A DNA stretch of 64,000 bases from Spirosoma sp. (GCF_026391055.1 NZ_JAPLET010000014.1:1-64000); one strand, 5' to 3'; positions 51,465 to 59,850 are shown, counted from the stretch's first letter. The notes: generated from the letters alone by a model not told the origin. A program made the numbers and translations.

Positions 51465-51489
51465 AGGAATGGTTGTAAAGGGGTAGATC

Positions 51490-51519
51490 AGGGCAATCGC
51501 AGTGCGTTTGCCCTGTTTT
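51490..51519 (+). terminator. Terminator
   Basis: AGGGCAA (51490-51496) and TTGCCCT (51508-51514), then GTTTTG. The next plus-strand ACTTCACC element is at 51531. Confidence 0.7.
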
Positions 51520-51578
51520 GTTGGTCTTTACTACTTCACCTCCTTACAGCCAAGTCCCTCGGTCATACCTGCCGATCA

Positions 51579-52571
51579 CTAAAGCGAGACCCATTTATAG
51601 AGCAGGTTAGCCAGGGAATGAGAAGTGGGCCGCTCACCGGTTTGAATTGAGCGCAGAAATTGCCAGATAATCCATTCGGTACTTCCGGGTACATTTTGCC
51701 AGCCGGCACCAACCCGGTAGCCAAGGCACCGGGATAGGAAATCGCTTAAGCTTTCGGCCGATCCTGCCTGCCAGTGACCCGCCTCAAGAGCCGCAACCCA
51801 TACGGGTTTTAGCAGCGGATAAGCCAAAACCAGGTGCTGTATCCGCTGACGTATCGGTTTTAAATTTGCCTTTTCCAGTGCAGCAACCGAAATAGAAATT
51901 CCCCGCAGGTATGTCCCCCGGACATCGCAACCGGTAAGATCAGTATACCGCAGGTCACAGCCCGAAAGATCAGACCCTTTTAAACTGGCCTGATGTAAAT
52001 GGCACCAGGATAAGTAGCTCATCTGTAGTTGACAATCCAGAAAATGGGCTTTCTCCAGGTTCGATCTACAAAAGCTGACGGATTGGAAATTAGACCCCGT
52101 AACCCTGGCCCCCGTTAACTGACAGTCAGCCAGCTGGCTGCCGTGCCAATCTACCCCCGATGCTGCCAGATCCGTCAGCGTCGATCCCCGTAGATCAGCC
52201 CACATTCGACCAGCCGTGACAAGTGCCTTCGTCAAGCTGGCACCCGTTAAATCCATACGCCTGGTGCCAACCAGGTGAACTTGGACAAGTTTGAGCCCAG
52301 GCAGCTGCAGGCCTGCCAGCACCCGGCCTTGAGAAAAAGCCGTCTCCAGTAGTAAGCGACGACGTGCCTGTTCCGATACAGATCGATTACGCCGGCTTTG
52401 CAAAGAAACCAATACCTCACCCCGGTCATTTCGTAAGTCTATCTGACCCGATTCTTGATCGGGCCGGTCAGCATCATCGACGGTAAACCGACTATAATTC
52501 GTGCCTGACAAGTCATATCGAATGAGTTGTGGCTGTTGTGCAAACAAGTCTAATTGGCTAACAAGCGTCAT
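51579..52571 (-). CDS. Pentapeptide-repeat protein
   Basis: 330 residues from ATG 52571 (a TTG lies 10 codons upstream). The central region, from about residue 90 to 230, is a right-handed beta-helix of A-x-L-x-x units (LTGASLTKALV, DLRGSTLTDLAASGV, LEKAHFLDCQL, DLSGCDLRYTDLTGCDVRGTYL). Such proteins mimic DNA or bind gyrase, giving quinolone protection or antirestriction. The N-terminal 80 residues (start MTLVSQLDLF) and C-terminal 100 residues are unassigned. It is the only minus-strand gene of the 33-58 kb block apart from 32608. Confidence 0.75.
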   Translation of the reverse strand: MTLVSQLDLFAQQPQLIRYDLSGTNYSRFTVDDADRPDQESGQIDLRNDRGEVLVSLQSRRNRSVSEQARRRLLLETAFSQGRVLAGLQLPGLKLVQVHLVGTRRMDLTGASLTKALVTAGRMWADLRGSTLTDLAASGVDWHGSQLADCQLTGARVTGSNFQSVSFCRSNLEKAHFLDCQLQMSYLSWCHLHQASLKGSDLSGCDLRYTDLTGCDVRGTYLRGISISVAALEKANLKPIRQRIQHLVLAYPLLKPVWVAALEAGHWQAGSAESLSDFLSRCLGYRVGAGWQNVPGSTEWIIWQFLRSIQTGERPTSHSLANLLYKWVSL

Positions 52572-52623
52572 TTGAACTAGGATTGGTAGCAGTAGTGACA
52601 AGATAACATCCTATCAATTGAGT

Positions 52624-52638
52624 TGACCGAAAAAAAAA
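52624..52638 (+). promoter_or_regulatory. TGACCGAAAAAAAA motif, copy 5
   Basis: In the 383-bp gap between the divergent pentapeptide gene and ssb. TAACTTTA (52676) lies 52 bp on, a -7-like sequence without a following gene before the ssb promoter. Confidence 0.5.
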
Positions 52639-52821
52639 CAAAAAGAACTTTTCAAGCATCTTCTGATGAATTATTTAACTTTATGTCAGAGAATAACTGA
52701 CGGAAAATGAAGGGGATATCGCAGTGATATAGCCTATAGCGTTGAGGGCTGGGCTACTGGAAAAAGATTAACGCGTCAGCTTACCAATAAATAAAATTAG
52801 AACCCCCGTAAAGGGCGGCAC

Positions 52822-52904
52822 ATAACAGGGAAGAAAGTGTTTAGTTTGTAGTTAAGTTGCTGACATTCAGGTTAATGACTAAAATAAATAGAGGTTATCT
52901 TTAT
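52822..52904 (+). promoter_or_regulatory. Promoter module 12, for ssb
   Basis: ATAACAGGGAAGAAAG (from 52822) and TATCTTTAT (52896-52904), 74 bp apart. The ssb start is at 52955. Confidence 0.68.
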
Positions 52905-52954
52905 AGTGTTAAATCAATTAATCATCGCCTAATCAGGCACAAACCGGTAAAGCC

Positions 52955-53332
52955 ATGTCTATGTTCGGGTTGAACAAATTTGTAGGAATTGGTCACGTTG
53001 GATCAACGAGGGTTTTTAATGACTCGTTGAGTCAGCCATTAACGGCAATATCTATTGGGTTGGATGACAGCTACAAGACAAAAGATACGCAGGAACTAGT
53101 ATCTAAAACCATCTGGGTTGAATGCGTAGTCAAAGGTGATCGCACGGAAACCTATAGCAAGGGGCGATTGATGCTGGTGGAAGGTAAAGTAACGGCGGAA
53201 GCCTACACCGATAAAGACGGTAAGCCAGCCGCCAGCATTAAAATTAAGAATGCACGCGTAAAGGTGCTGGATAAAAAATCGGTTAGCCAGGAGTCTGAAG
53301 AAGAATTTGTTGATGACGAGTATTCGTCTTGA
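52955..53332 (+). CDS. ssb: Single-stranded DNA-binding protein
   Basis: 125 residues. An OB-fold start NKFVGIGHVGSTRV, IWVECVVKGDRTETYSKG in the middle, and an acidic C-terminus (SEEEFVDDEYSS) that usually docks partner proteins. It coats single-stranded plasmid DNA in replication and transfer. Some usual SSB residues are diverged. A strong terminator follows. Confidence 0.8.
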   Translation: MSMFGLNKFVGIGHVGSTRVFNDSLSQPLTAISIGLDDSYKTKDTQELVSKTIWVECVVKGDRTETYSKGRLMLVEGKVTAEAYTDKDGKPAASIKIKNARVKVLDKKSVSQESEEEFVDDEYSS

Positions 53333-53353
53333 GCAAAAAGCTGATGAAGTTTG

Positions 53354-53388
53354 AACGGTTCGTGTCCCACACACGAACCGTTTTTTTT
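53354..53388 (+). terminator. Strong terminator after ssb
   Basis: A perfect 12-bp stem AACGGTTCGTGT / ACACGAACCGTT with a CCCAC loop (53366-53370), then TTTTTT. Confidence 0.9.
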
Positions 53389-53437
53389 GGGATATACATT
53401 CTGGAGGTTGTAGGAGACAAGGTTAACGACCACTGCA

Positions 53438-53597
53438 TAGCACTTCACCATCGCATCACCTACGGTGGTATTGGATTCGATAGTGTGGCCCCCCTAACCC
53501 CCTACGGGGGGATCATAACAGGGAAAAGGGCGACGGATAGCTTATGGTCTAACTATCTGTTAAACAGCAATTTAAGGGGTGGGGGTGGTATCTTTAA
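53438..53597 (+). promoter_or_regulatory. Promoter module 13
   Basis: ACTTCACCATCGCA (near 53440), ATAACAGGGAAAAGG (53515-53529) and TATCTTTAA (53589-53597), the last two 74 bp apart. Gene start at 53662. A CCCCCTAACCCCCTACGGGGGG hairpin lies just before the element. Confidence 0.66.
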
Positions 53598-53661
53598 TTA
53601 AGTAAAATAAATCATCCATCGCCGGTAGGCACAAACGCGGCGGCGTACCGCCCCAAAAACC

Positions 53662-54363
53662 ATGTTTAAACTTGTAGAACCCCAACGCTCGCAGGTCGTA
53701 AATTTTTTGAAAGGAATGGGTCTGGTATTTGCCACATTCTTATTGTACTGGATTGCTACCCTGCTGTTTTGCCCTACTTGTTATGGGCAGGCCACACCGG
53801 CTACCACACTGGCTAAGCCGTCAGGGCTTAAGAGTTCTTACTTGAATCCCTACGCGCTGGGCATGAATACGCAGTCAATGGGTTTAAAAGCATTCTTCGA
53901 TGCCGTCGAGCGCATTAATAAGCCGGATAGCTGCCTCACAGAAAAGGCAGTTGGCAAAGTTGGTCTTGGACTGGCTGTGCAAACGAATGGTACCCTGTTC
54001 GTTAATGCGACCGCTAAAACCAAATGGGGCGGCTATGTAACACTGCTCGCTGGCCGTCGAAAGAACGAACTGTACGTAGGGGCGCAGGGCCAGTACAAAG
54101 CTAACCCCTCTCTATTAGCCGGGATCGGATTTGTCGCCCGACCCCATATTTTCATCGGTGGCCTGGCCGGAGCTTCCTTCTATCAGGAAGTGACCATTGC
54201 GGATAACCAGCCAACCCGCTACGCGCAGCTTCTGCAAGCGGGTAAACTCAAGCCTGTATTACTGTATGGTGTTCAGGTCTCAGCCGAATTACGGCACGTG
54301 TGGGTATCCGTGAATCTGTTGAGCGGGAGCGGGATCGGGATAGGAGCGACCTACTTTTTTTGA
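53662..54363 (+). CDS. Exported outer-membrane-like hypothetical protein
   Basis: 233 residues. N-terminal hydrophobic segment (LVFATFLLYWIATLLF) with a later CYGQ cleavage context, then several alternating beta strands (VGLGLAVQTNGTLFVNATA, YVTLLAGRRKNELYVGAQG) ending ISGIGIGATYFF with an aromatic final residue. This is the look of a small outer-membrane barrel. No family recognised. Confidence 0.55.
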   Translation: MFKLVEPQRSQVVNFLKGMGLVFATFLLYWIATLLFCPTCYGQATPATTLAKPSGLKSSYLNPYALGMNTQSMGLKAFFDAVERINKPDSCLTEKAVGKVGLGLAVQTNGTLFVNATAKTKWGGYVTLLAGRRKNELYVGAQGQYKANPSLLAGIGFVARPHIFIGGLAGASFYQEVTIADNQPTRYAQLLQAGKLKPVLLYGVQVSAELRHVWVSVNLLSGSGIGIGATYFF

Positions 54364-54405
54364 GTCAATACCCAAACCCGCTCTAAAGGCCGGTCTGGGT
54401 ATTTG

Positions 54406-54525
54406 GGTTTCACCTCACTTTACTACTTCATCCCGCAGGGGCCATAACCGGGGAGAAGGTCACCGGGACATACGGCAACTATACGGGCCTATTTCTTAAT
54501 TGAAAAGTGGAATGGGTATCTTAGT
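54406..54525 (+). promoter_or_regulatory. Promoter module 14
   Basis: A TTTCACCTCACTTTACTACTTCA region (from 54408), ATAACCGGGGAGAAGG (from 54444) and TATCTTAG (54517-54524), the last two 73 bp apart. Gene start at 54670. The 306-bp gap holds nothing else I can support. Confidence 0.62.
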
Positions 54526-54669
54526 ACAGGGTTAATAATCAATTAGTTATTAGTATTCTAAGTCGAATGAATCCGACAAATAGTCATCGTTCTCACTGGC
54601 TTACTAAGCGTATTGGCCTTAAAGTTTGACCCGATAAATGAAGTCAGCACGACAACCCATTAGTCAATT

Positions 54670-55167
54670 ATGGAGACGACATCAATTGGTATTCGACCCG
54701 GTTTTTTGCCCGAAGGAACGTATTGGCCCTGTCCGGAAGGAATTACGGTTCAGCGCATCAACATGCTTACTCAGCAAGTCGGTAAGCACATTCTGCCCTG
54801 TACACTAGAACAGTTTGAAGAAGGGCGAAGGAAAGCCCGTCAGGGTGATTTAATGCAGGATGCTTTTCCGTTCCTGACACCCCCAGATCGTGAGTTTTTG
54901 ATTTCAGGAATCCCCCCGCTGCAGTGGGCTGAATTGTTTCCTGTACCGCTTCCATTTTCGCCCTCGTCAGTCGAACAGATCCTGGCCGAATTACGTCCCG
55001 TCATGGATGAGCTGTTTGGCGGAACGGCAAGCAGACCGCTTGCTATGGACCGTCTGGTTGAGGAAGTCAGCCGGGATTTTGAACCACTTCTGGACGAAGA
55101 TCAAACCAAGCTGCAGCATTGGGTCCAACAATGGGCATTACAGCAGGGACTAATACTCGCTGAGTAA
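54670..55167 (+). CDS. Hypothetical protein
   Basis: 165 residues, soluble. Proline-rich middle (IPPLQWAELFPVPLPFSPSS), acidic helical end. No family recognised. Terminator at 55172. Confidence 0.5.
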   Translation: METTSIGIRPGFLPEGTYWPCPEGITVQRINMLTQQVGKHILPCTLEQFEEGRRKARQGDLMQDAFPFLTPPDREFLISGIPPLQWAELFPVPLPFSPSSVEQILAELRPVMDELFGGTASRPLAMDRLVEEVSRDFEPLLDEDQTKLQHWVQQWALQQGLILAE

Positions 55168-55171
55168 GCTA

Positions 55172-55193
55172 CAGGGCGAAGGCCCTGAACGTT
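55172..55193 (+). terminator. Short terminator
   Basis: CAGGGC (55172-55177), GAAG loop, GCCCTG (55182-55187), then AACGTTTT; ACTTCACTTTTTCA follows at once. Confidence 0.7.
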
Positions 55194-55194
55194 T

Positions 55195-55429
55195 TACTTC
55201 ACTTTTTCAGGTTGTATTACTAGGCCACACCTGCATAAGGCAGCTACGAAAAGTTTGACTTGCCAGCAGCGTTTGTACAAAATTTTGGACAAAAGCATTG
55301 GCTGAAACGAACGCAAGGCTTGCCTTTGTATACGCCCAAAAAGAGGCATAACAGGGAAGAAAGTCACAGATAGTCAATTAGTTAACTATTAATTATAGGG
55401 GTTGGCAAGACGCCCTTGGTTATCTTTAG
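55195..55429 (+). promoter_or_regulatory. Promoter module 15, for the DUF932 gene
   Basis: ACTTCACTTTTTCA (from 55195), ATAACAGGGAAGAAAG (from 55348) and TATCTTTAG (55421-55429), the last two 73 bp apart. Gene start at 55473. The 305-bp gap 55168-55472 has no other feature. Confidence 0.7.
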
Positions 55430-55472
55430 CTAGTTAAAATTCTCAATTACAAACCCCTTATTACTGACGATC

Positions 55473-56534
55473 ATGGCAAAAGCAAAGGGACTTTCCCAAA
55501 CCGACGATTGGAATCAGATCGCATTTCCCGTTCAGTTGCAGGAGTTTTCAGCCCTCATGCCGGATTACGAGTCCGCCGCTCGGGATCGGCAAAAATTTAT
55601 CGTTGGCAGGCCGCCCCAGGCCACCAAGCCAGTAATTTTTGGCTTACAGGGTAAAAATTATTCCCTCTTCCCAAATCAGTTAATTCGCGAGGTAGCCGGT
55701 CGGGTTTTGGGACGGCATACCCTGCAAGCATCCTATTCGGACCAGGGTGAATTTTCGCTGACCTTAACCTTGCCTGAAGAACGGTTCGAGGTAATTTCAC
55801 CCAAGCGGCCGGGCAGTCAGCCCTCGACAACGCCCGATACACTGCAAAAAGCGATTATTATCACCAATTCGTATTCGGGAAAGAGCCCATTTACCATTCA
55901 GGGGAAAGTTCTCTCCACGCAACGTAGTATAGACACAACCGAAATTGCTCCGCGCATGCGGATTAGTTATTACCGACTGGTCTGTGGCAATGGCTTGATG
56001 GGATGGGCCGACGAGTTTATGAGCTTAGACGAGTACGTACAATGGCTTGCCGAGGGGCAGCCAACTCGTCATACCCATGTTCGGGAAACGAAAACATTCT
56101 TTGAACCGGCGCGTATCGAAACGACCGAACACGTCGAGGTAGGTCAAGAAACAACACTGGCTTACAGCCGAATCCGTCATACCGGATTTACTGAAGTCGA
56201 TTTCGAAAAGACGCTCAGCGGAATGTTTAATGAATTCGTTTCCGCTCAGGATTCCCTGACGGCTCAGATGTATACCCGGCTGGCTGAACATACGATCAAG
56301 CGGCAGCGGGCGGAGAGCTACCTGAAAGGAGTGAAGGTGCCAAAGAAACTGGTGCAACTTGCCCTTGAACGAATGGACGAGGAGGCTGGTCGATTAGCCG
56401 CCAAGCCCAATTTGTGGCTATTGTATAATGGCTTGAATCACGCGTTATTTCATCAGCCAACATCCTTAACCATAAATCAACGCTACGACCTGGATGGAAG
56501 CCTTTTTCACCATTTGACCCAGGCAGTTATCTAA
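55473..56534 (+). CDS. DUF932-family protein
   Basis: 353 residues. The core IIITNSYSGKSPFTIQGK, RISYYRLVCGNGLMGW and FVSAQDSLTAQMYTRLAEH matches DUF932, phage/plasmid-encoded proteins of unknown function often found near ArdC-like and SSB genes. The N-terminal 120 residues carry no motif that I know. Under module 15, with a terminator after the stop. Confidence 0.78.
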   Translation: MAKAKGLSQTDDWNQIAFPVQLQEFSALMPDYESAARDRQKFIVGRPPQATKPVIFGLQGKNYSLFPNQLIREVAGRVLGRHTLQASYSDQGEFSLTLTLPEERFEVISPKRPGSQPSTTPDTLQKAIIITNSYSGKSPFTIQGKVLSTQRSIDTTEIAPRMRISYYRLVCGNGLMGWADEFMSLDEYVQWLAEGQPTRHTHVRETKTFFEPARIETTEHVEVGQETTLAYSRIRHTGFTEVDFEKTLSGMFNEFVSAQDSLTAQMYTRLAEHTIKRQRAESYLKGVKVPKKLVQLALERMDEEAGRLAAKPNLWLLYNGLNHALFHQPTSLTINQRYDLDGSLFHHLTQAVI

Positions 56535-56563
56535 AGAATAGTGGCTGAAAAATAATTCTTACC

Positions 56564-56600
56564 GGAAAGGGAAGAGGGTTTATCAACCTTTTCCCTTTCC
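56564..56600 (+). terminator. Terminator after the DUF932 gene
   Basis: GGAAAGGGAAGAGGGTT pairs with AACCTTTTCCCTTTCC around TATC. T-rich tail is weak, but the stem is strong. Confidence 0.75.
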
Positions 56601-56817
56601 TCATAACTAACCCTTTATCCCTCATAAAAAATGGCCACTGGAATCATAAAAAGTCGCTGACGCATACCTATATACGTGTAACACTTGTCTGGATCGGACA
56701 ACTTCCAGTTAAAACCGTCACGGACACTCTTCTCAAGTTTTACGCCGAAGCTTTCTACAGGTACTGACAGCTCTATTGAAAGAATTTGGTATATTTATCA
56801 AGAAGTAATCGCAAGTT

Positions 56818-57237
56818 ATGAATACGACACCGCCAACCTTCCCCCTTGTAACAGCCCCCGTTGGGAATTGGCCTTTGCGGTGTATCTATACGCATTTACC
56901 CGTAATAGCTGGCCAGCTCGTAGCCTTAGGCCCACTTGGTTATATCAGCCTGGCACCGCTTCGGCGGACCGCCGTGGCGCATCATTCGGACGGTCAGCAT
57001 CATGCGGCAAATGAAGTGGCGTATCTGATTGCTGTGTTCCAGGCGTATGAGCAACGGCAAGGCTGGTTGCCCCAAGCCGAGTCGGTCCTGATTCAGTTAG
57101 CGGAAAACCTGCTTGCGGCCCTGCTCCAAACTGTCCCACCAGGACAGACCCGGTATCTTCATCAGTTGTTGCAAGCGACGGACTTGAAACCATGGCTTAA
57201 AGCGCTTAACACGTTACCTGCCAATCCCGACGAATAA
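56818..57237 (+). CDS. Hypothetical protein
   Basis: 139 residues, helical second half (ESVLIQLAENLLAALLQ). No motif recognised. It starts with an ATG not preceded by any motif A module; the 283-bp gap upstream has no other feature. Confidence 0.5.
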   Translation: MNTTPPTFPLVTAPVGNWPLRCIYTHLPVIAGQLVALGPLGYISLAPLRRTAVAHHSDGQHHAANEVAYLIAVFQAYEQRQGWLPQAESVLIQLAENLLAALLQTVPPGQTRYLHQLLQATDLKPWLKALNTLPANPDE

Positions 57238-57293
57238 GGGCGGTTACTTGGCTGATCAGCCGGAGAGGTGACGACGCTAAGCGAGGAATTTAA

Positions 57294-57605
57294 ATGATGA
57301 CTGACTTATTTATCATGGATGCGACCCATTTATTAATTCTTGAGCGCTTTGATCGCAATGATCGGTCAGAGGGGACTCACTATCTGTTATTCTCAACTCG
57401 GACAATGGCTGAGGATTTCGCCAGAAATATTGCAACAGATTTTTATGAATGTGGCCTACTACCAGAAGAAGGAAACTTTGAGACACAACGATTGAAAGGT
57501 GATGTTCTCAAATATAAAGACGAATTTACAATAAGTTGGACCATGCAGCCAAAAAGCCTGGGGGCTCCATTGGTGATAGTTACTATTTGTCTGTGCAGCC
57601 TGTAA
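57294..57605 (+). CDS. Hypothetical protein
   Basis: 103 residues. FIMDATHLLILERFDRND, then a helix TMAEDFARNIATDFYECG. No family recognised. It ends in a hydrophobic LVIVTICLCSL. Confidence 0.5.
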   Translation: MMTDLFIMDATHLLILERFDRNDRSEGTHYLLFSTRTMAEDFARNIATDFYECGLLPEEGNFETQRLKGDVLKYKDEFTISWTMQPKSLGAPLVIVTICLCSL

Positions 57606-57715
57606 AAGCACATTCACCAGAAATGAGATTTGACTTCTGGAATCAACTATAACCAAACTTTTCACTATCGGACGTCGATTAACTGCCATCGGTAATCAAT
57701 GGATTAGGACCTCTG

Positions 57716-57724
57716 TAATCTTTG
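57716..57724 (+). promoter_or_regulatory. Possible promoter box
   Basis: TAATCTTTG is close to the TAnnTTTG consensus. It lies in the 57606-57900 gap before the small membrane gene. Confidence 0.35.
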
Positions 57725-57900
57725 TTGCCAACGCTATTTAGTGGGGATGAGCGATACGATCGCTCGCAAAATACTAGAGAGACTACTGGGAAGACTTGCG
57801 TAGCGCTAGGGGCAAAATAACGCGTTTAAATTTTGAGAATTCTTTAATAGACAGTACCTTTCGCTTATTAATAACGGAAGATGTGCCCGTTGTTATTACA

Positions 57901-58158
57901 ATGGCCATGTTTGTCATTTTTTTGGTTGGATTTCTGGTTGGCACGTATGTAATCGCCCTTATTGCGAAGTTTATTGGGGGAGCCTTAAAGCCTACTCTGC
58001 CTTCGCTGGAGGCCCCTGTGCGTAAAGTTGTCGTTCGTCGCCGTACGATTCAGGTAGGGGCCGGGGACGGTTCACGGGATCAGAACGTACTGCCAATTCA
58101 TATACTCAACCTGCGTCTCAGGCAAAACCCAGGCCTAAGGTGGTTGCCTCAAGCCTAG
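57901..58158 (+). CDS. Small single-helix membrane protein
   Basis: 85 residues from ATG 57901: a membrane helix (MAMFVIFLVGFLVGTYVIALIAKFIGG), then a basic RKVVVRRRTIQ stretch. The frame is open upstream to a TTG at 57796. Start uncertain. No family recognised. Confidence 0.4.
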   Translation: MAMFVIFLVGFLVGTYVIALIAKFIGGALKPTLPSLEAPVRKVVVRRRTIQVGAGDGSRDQNVLPIHILNLRLRQNPGLRWLPQA

Positions 58159-58251
58159 CCGGATAACCGCGCCGGCAGACCGGACAAACCGCTGCCCTAT
58201 TGACAACGTAATCGAATAGCCCGCTCGTCGGGTATAAAGTTTTTTTACACG

Positions 58252-58281
58252 GCCAGGCCAGGAATGGCCCGGCTTTTTTTT
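58252..58281 (+). terminator. Terminator-like hairpin directly before a start codon
   Basis: GCCAGGCCA (58252-58260), GGAA loop, TGGCCCGGC (58265-58273, one A-C mismatch), then eight T (58274-58281). The ATG of the next gene is at 58285. This geometry suggests attenuation or a terminator placed at a gene start. Confidence 0.65.
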
Positions 58282-58284
58282 ACC

Positions 58285-58758
58285 ATGCAACTTTCTCTCG
58301 AAGCCCTTCTCGAACAATATCAGGCAATCCAGCAACTGTTACTGGTGAAGCTGCAAGGAAAACGGTTTTCCCATGTACAGCCTTTTTGGGCTGACTCCCA
58401 GGCTTCCTTTTACAATAAGCGGGGAGGGCGGCGACCTTTTACCTTCGACAATGTTATTGATCTCTTGCGGGGCTTACACATGGAGGATGAGCTCGCCGTG
58501 GTTTTACTACTGGCGGACTGCCGGGCATATCTATGGAAGCAGCTCCAGGCGATGCCTCCCGGTATGATTAAAAGCTTACCCCTCGATGAGCCGCTCATCA
58601 CCCAGTTGTTGTTGGTTCGTGTTCGGGAAGAAACCAGCTGGGAACTGGCCGATCTGCAGTTTCTACTGCTGGTACTTACCCAGCTGCAGAGCCAGGTTCA
58701 ATATTTGCTGGATCTGCCATCTAATCTGATCAAGCACCAAAGTAAAGCGTCTATGTAA
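58285..58758 (+). CDS. Hypothetical helical protein
   Basis: 157 residues: helices LEALLEQYQAIQQLLLVKL and LLVLTQLQSQVQYLLDL. No motif recognised. Ends at the bidirectional terminator. Confidence 0.5.
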   Translation: MQLSLEALLEQYQAIQQLLLVKLQGKRFSHVQPFWADSQASFYNKRGGRRPFTFDNVIDLLRGLHMEDELAVVLLLADCRAYLWKQLQAMPPGMIKSLPLDEPLITQLLLVRVREETSWELADLQFLLLVLTQLQSQVQYLLDLPSNLIKHQSKASM

Positions 58759-58771
58759 GGCCTGAGTCCAC

Positions 58772-58805
58772 AAAAAAGCCGCAGGACCGATCCTGCGGCT
58801 TTTTT
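58772..58805. terminator. Bidirectional terminator
   Basis: A perfect 15-bp stem AAAAAAGCCGCAGGA / TCCTGCGGCTTTTTT around CCGA (58787-58790). It separates the accessory block from the convergent tra operon. Confidence 0.92.
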
Positions 58806-58817
58806 ATTGTAAAAGGT

Positions 58818-59234
58818 TTACTTGGCAGAGGTATAACTAACTTCGACAGTTTGTAAATCACCCGACTGATTTTTAACGTAAAATAAAAGCTTGGGCTGGC
58901 CAACCGAATCACAACGAACCGCGATCCAGGGAGACAGATCATTAATTGAAAGCCACTCGCCCTGAGCAGCCAACTGCCTGCCTATTTTAACCGCTACGGG
59001 GAGGCTTGAGTCGGTGTTCTGAAAACTGACCCGGTAGGAAGTTGCCGAGAGATAAGGGCTGGGATTGATGAGTAAGCGAAATTCAACGGTATCTTTGGCT
59101 TGCACCAGCGCGGGCGTGTTGGTAGTCGACACGCTGAATGGAGTCTGGGTCTGCAAGCCAAGATCATCACTCATGCAGCTTCCCAGCAGAAGGCCAGTCG
59201 CCATGACGATAAGGTAAACAAATTTGTTTTTCAT
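58818..59234 (-). CDS. traQ: Conjugative transfer protein TraQ (DUF3872-like lipoprotein)
   Basis: 138 residues. A lipoprotein signal (MKNKFVYLIVMATGLLLGSC) leads to a beta-rich domain (TVEFRLLINPSPYL, SYRVSFQNTDSSL, KLLFYVKNQ). Position after traO and size fit TraQ of Bacteroidetes tra operons. No TraP (primase) lies between traO and it. Role in transfer not known in detail. Confidence 0.68.
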   Translation of the reverse strand: MKNKFVYLIVMATGLLLGSCMSDDLGLQTQTPFSVSTTNTPALVQAKDTVEFRLLINPSPYLSATSYRVSFQNTDSSLPVAVKIGRQLAAQGEWLSINDLSPWIAVRCDSVGQPKLLFYVKNQSGDLQTVEVSYTSAK

Positions 59235-59245
59235 GATTTGGCCGG

Positions 59246-59845
59246 TTAAAACGAGTCAAAGGTGAAACGAAGTCCCAGTTGAGCCTGGGTATGCAGGCGG
59301 TTAAGATCACTCACGGCATACCATCGTTCGGTAATCCCACCGATCAACGAGATTCGATCGGTCAAAAATACTTCGGCTTCCAAGCCAACATTTCCTCCAA
59401 ACGTAAAATGACCCTGGGCACCGATGAAACCAATGGGTAGGTCGTGCTGGTCCTGATTGACAATCTCCAGGCCAGTGAAAATGCCAAGCACGGGGGAGAT
59501 GTAAAAGGTCCTTCGGTAATCGTGAAGCGATATTGGCGCGTAGTCGATGCCCAGGGTATGCCGCTCGCTGATCACCTGGACTCCCAGTGGTTGGTAAAAT
59601 TTTCGGTCGTATTGATAGCCAATTTTCCAATAATGTTCCCCGCGGGTGTAGCGAACGAAATCAGTTCGCACCAGACTTCCCTGCTGATTAGCCCGCAGGT
59701 TAATTCCCCTTGGGAAGCGGTCCATGATCCCTCCCTGCAGGGAAAAGGCGTACTGACCTTTGCGATGGCGCTGGCCGAAACTGCTGTGGCTCAGTAATTC
59801 GAAAACCAGTAGCAGGGCGAATGGAAGAAAACGAAGTAGTCTCAT
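59246..59845 (-). CDS. traO: Conjugative transfer protein TraO
   Basis: 199 residues. Signal peptide (MRLLRFLPFALLLVFELLSHSSFG), then an outer-membrane barrel-like domain with alternating strands (YAFSLQGGIMDRFPRG, YWKIGYQYDRKFYQ, LRFTFDSF ending in an aromatic residue). Five bases before traN in the same operon. TraO is an outer-membrane protein of the mating apparatus. Confidence 0.82.
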   Translation of the reverse strand: MRLLRFLPFALLLVFELLSHSSFGQRHRKGQYAFSLQGGIMDRFPRGINLRANQQGSLVRTDFVRYTRGEHYWKIGYQYDRKFYQPLGVQVISERHTLGIDYAPISLHDYRRTFYISPVLGIFTGLEIVNQDQHDLPIGFIGAQGHFTFGGNVGLEAEVFLTDRISLIGGITERWYAVSDLNRLHTQAQLGLRFTFDSF

Positions 59846-59850
59846 GTGAA

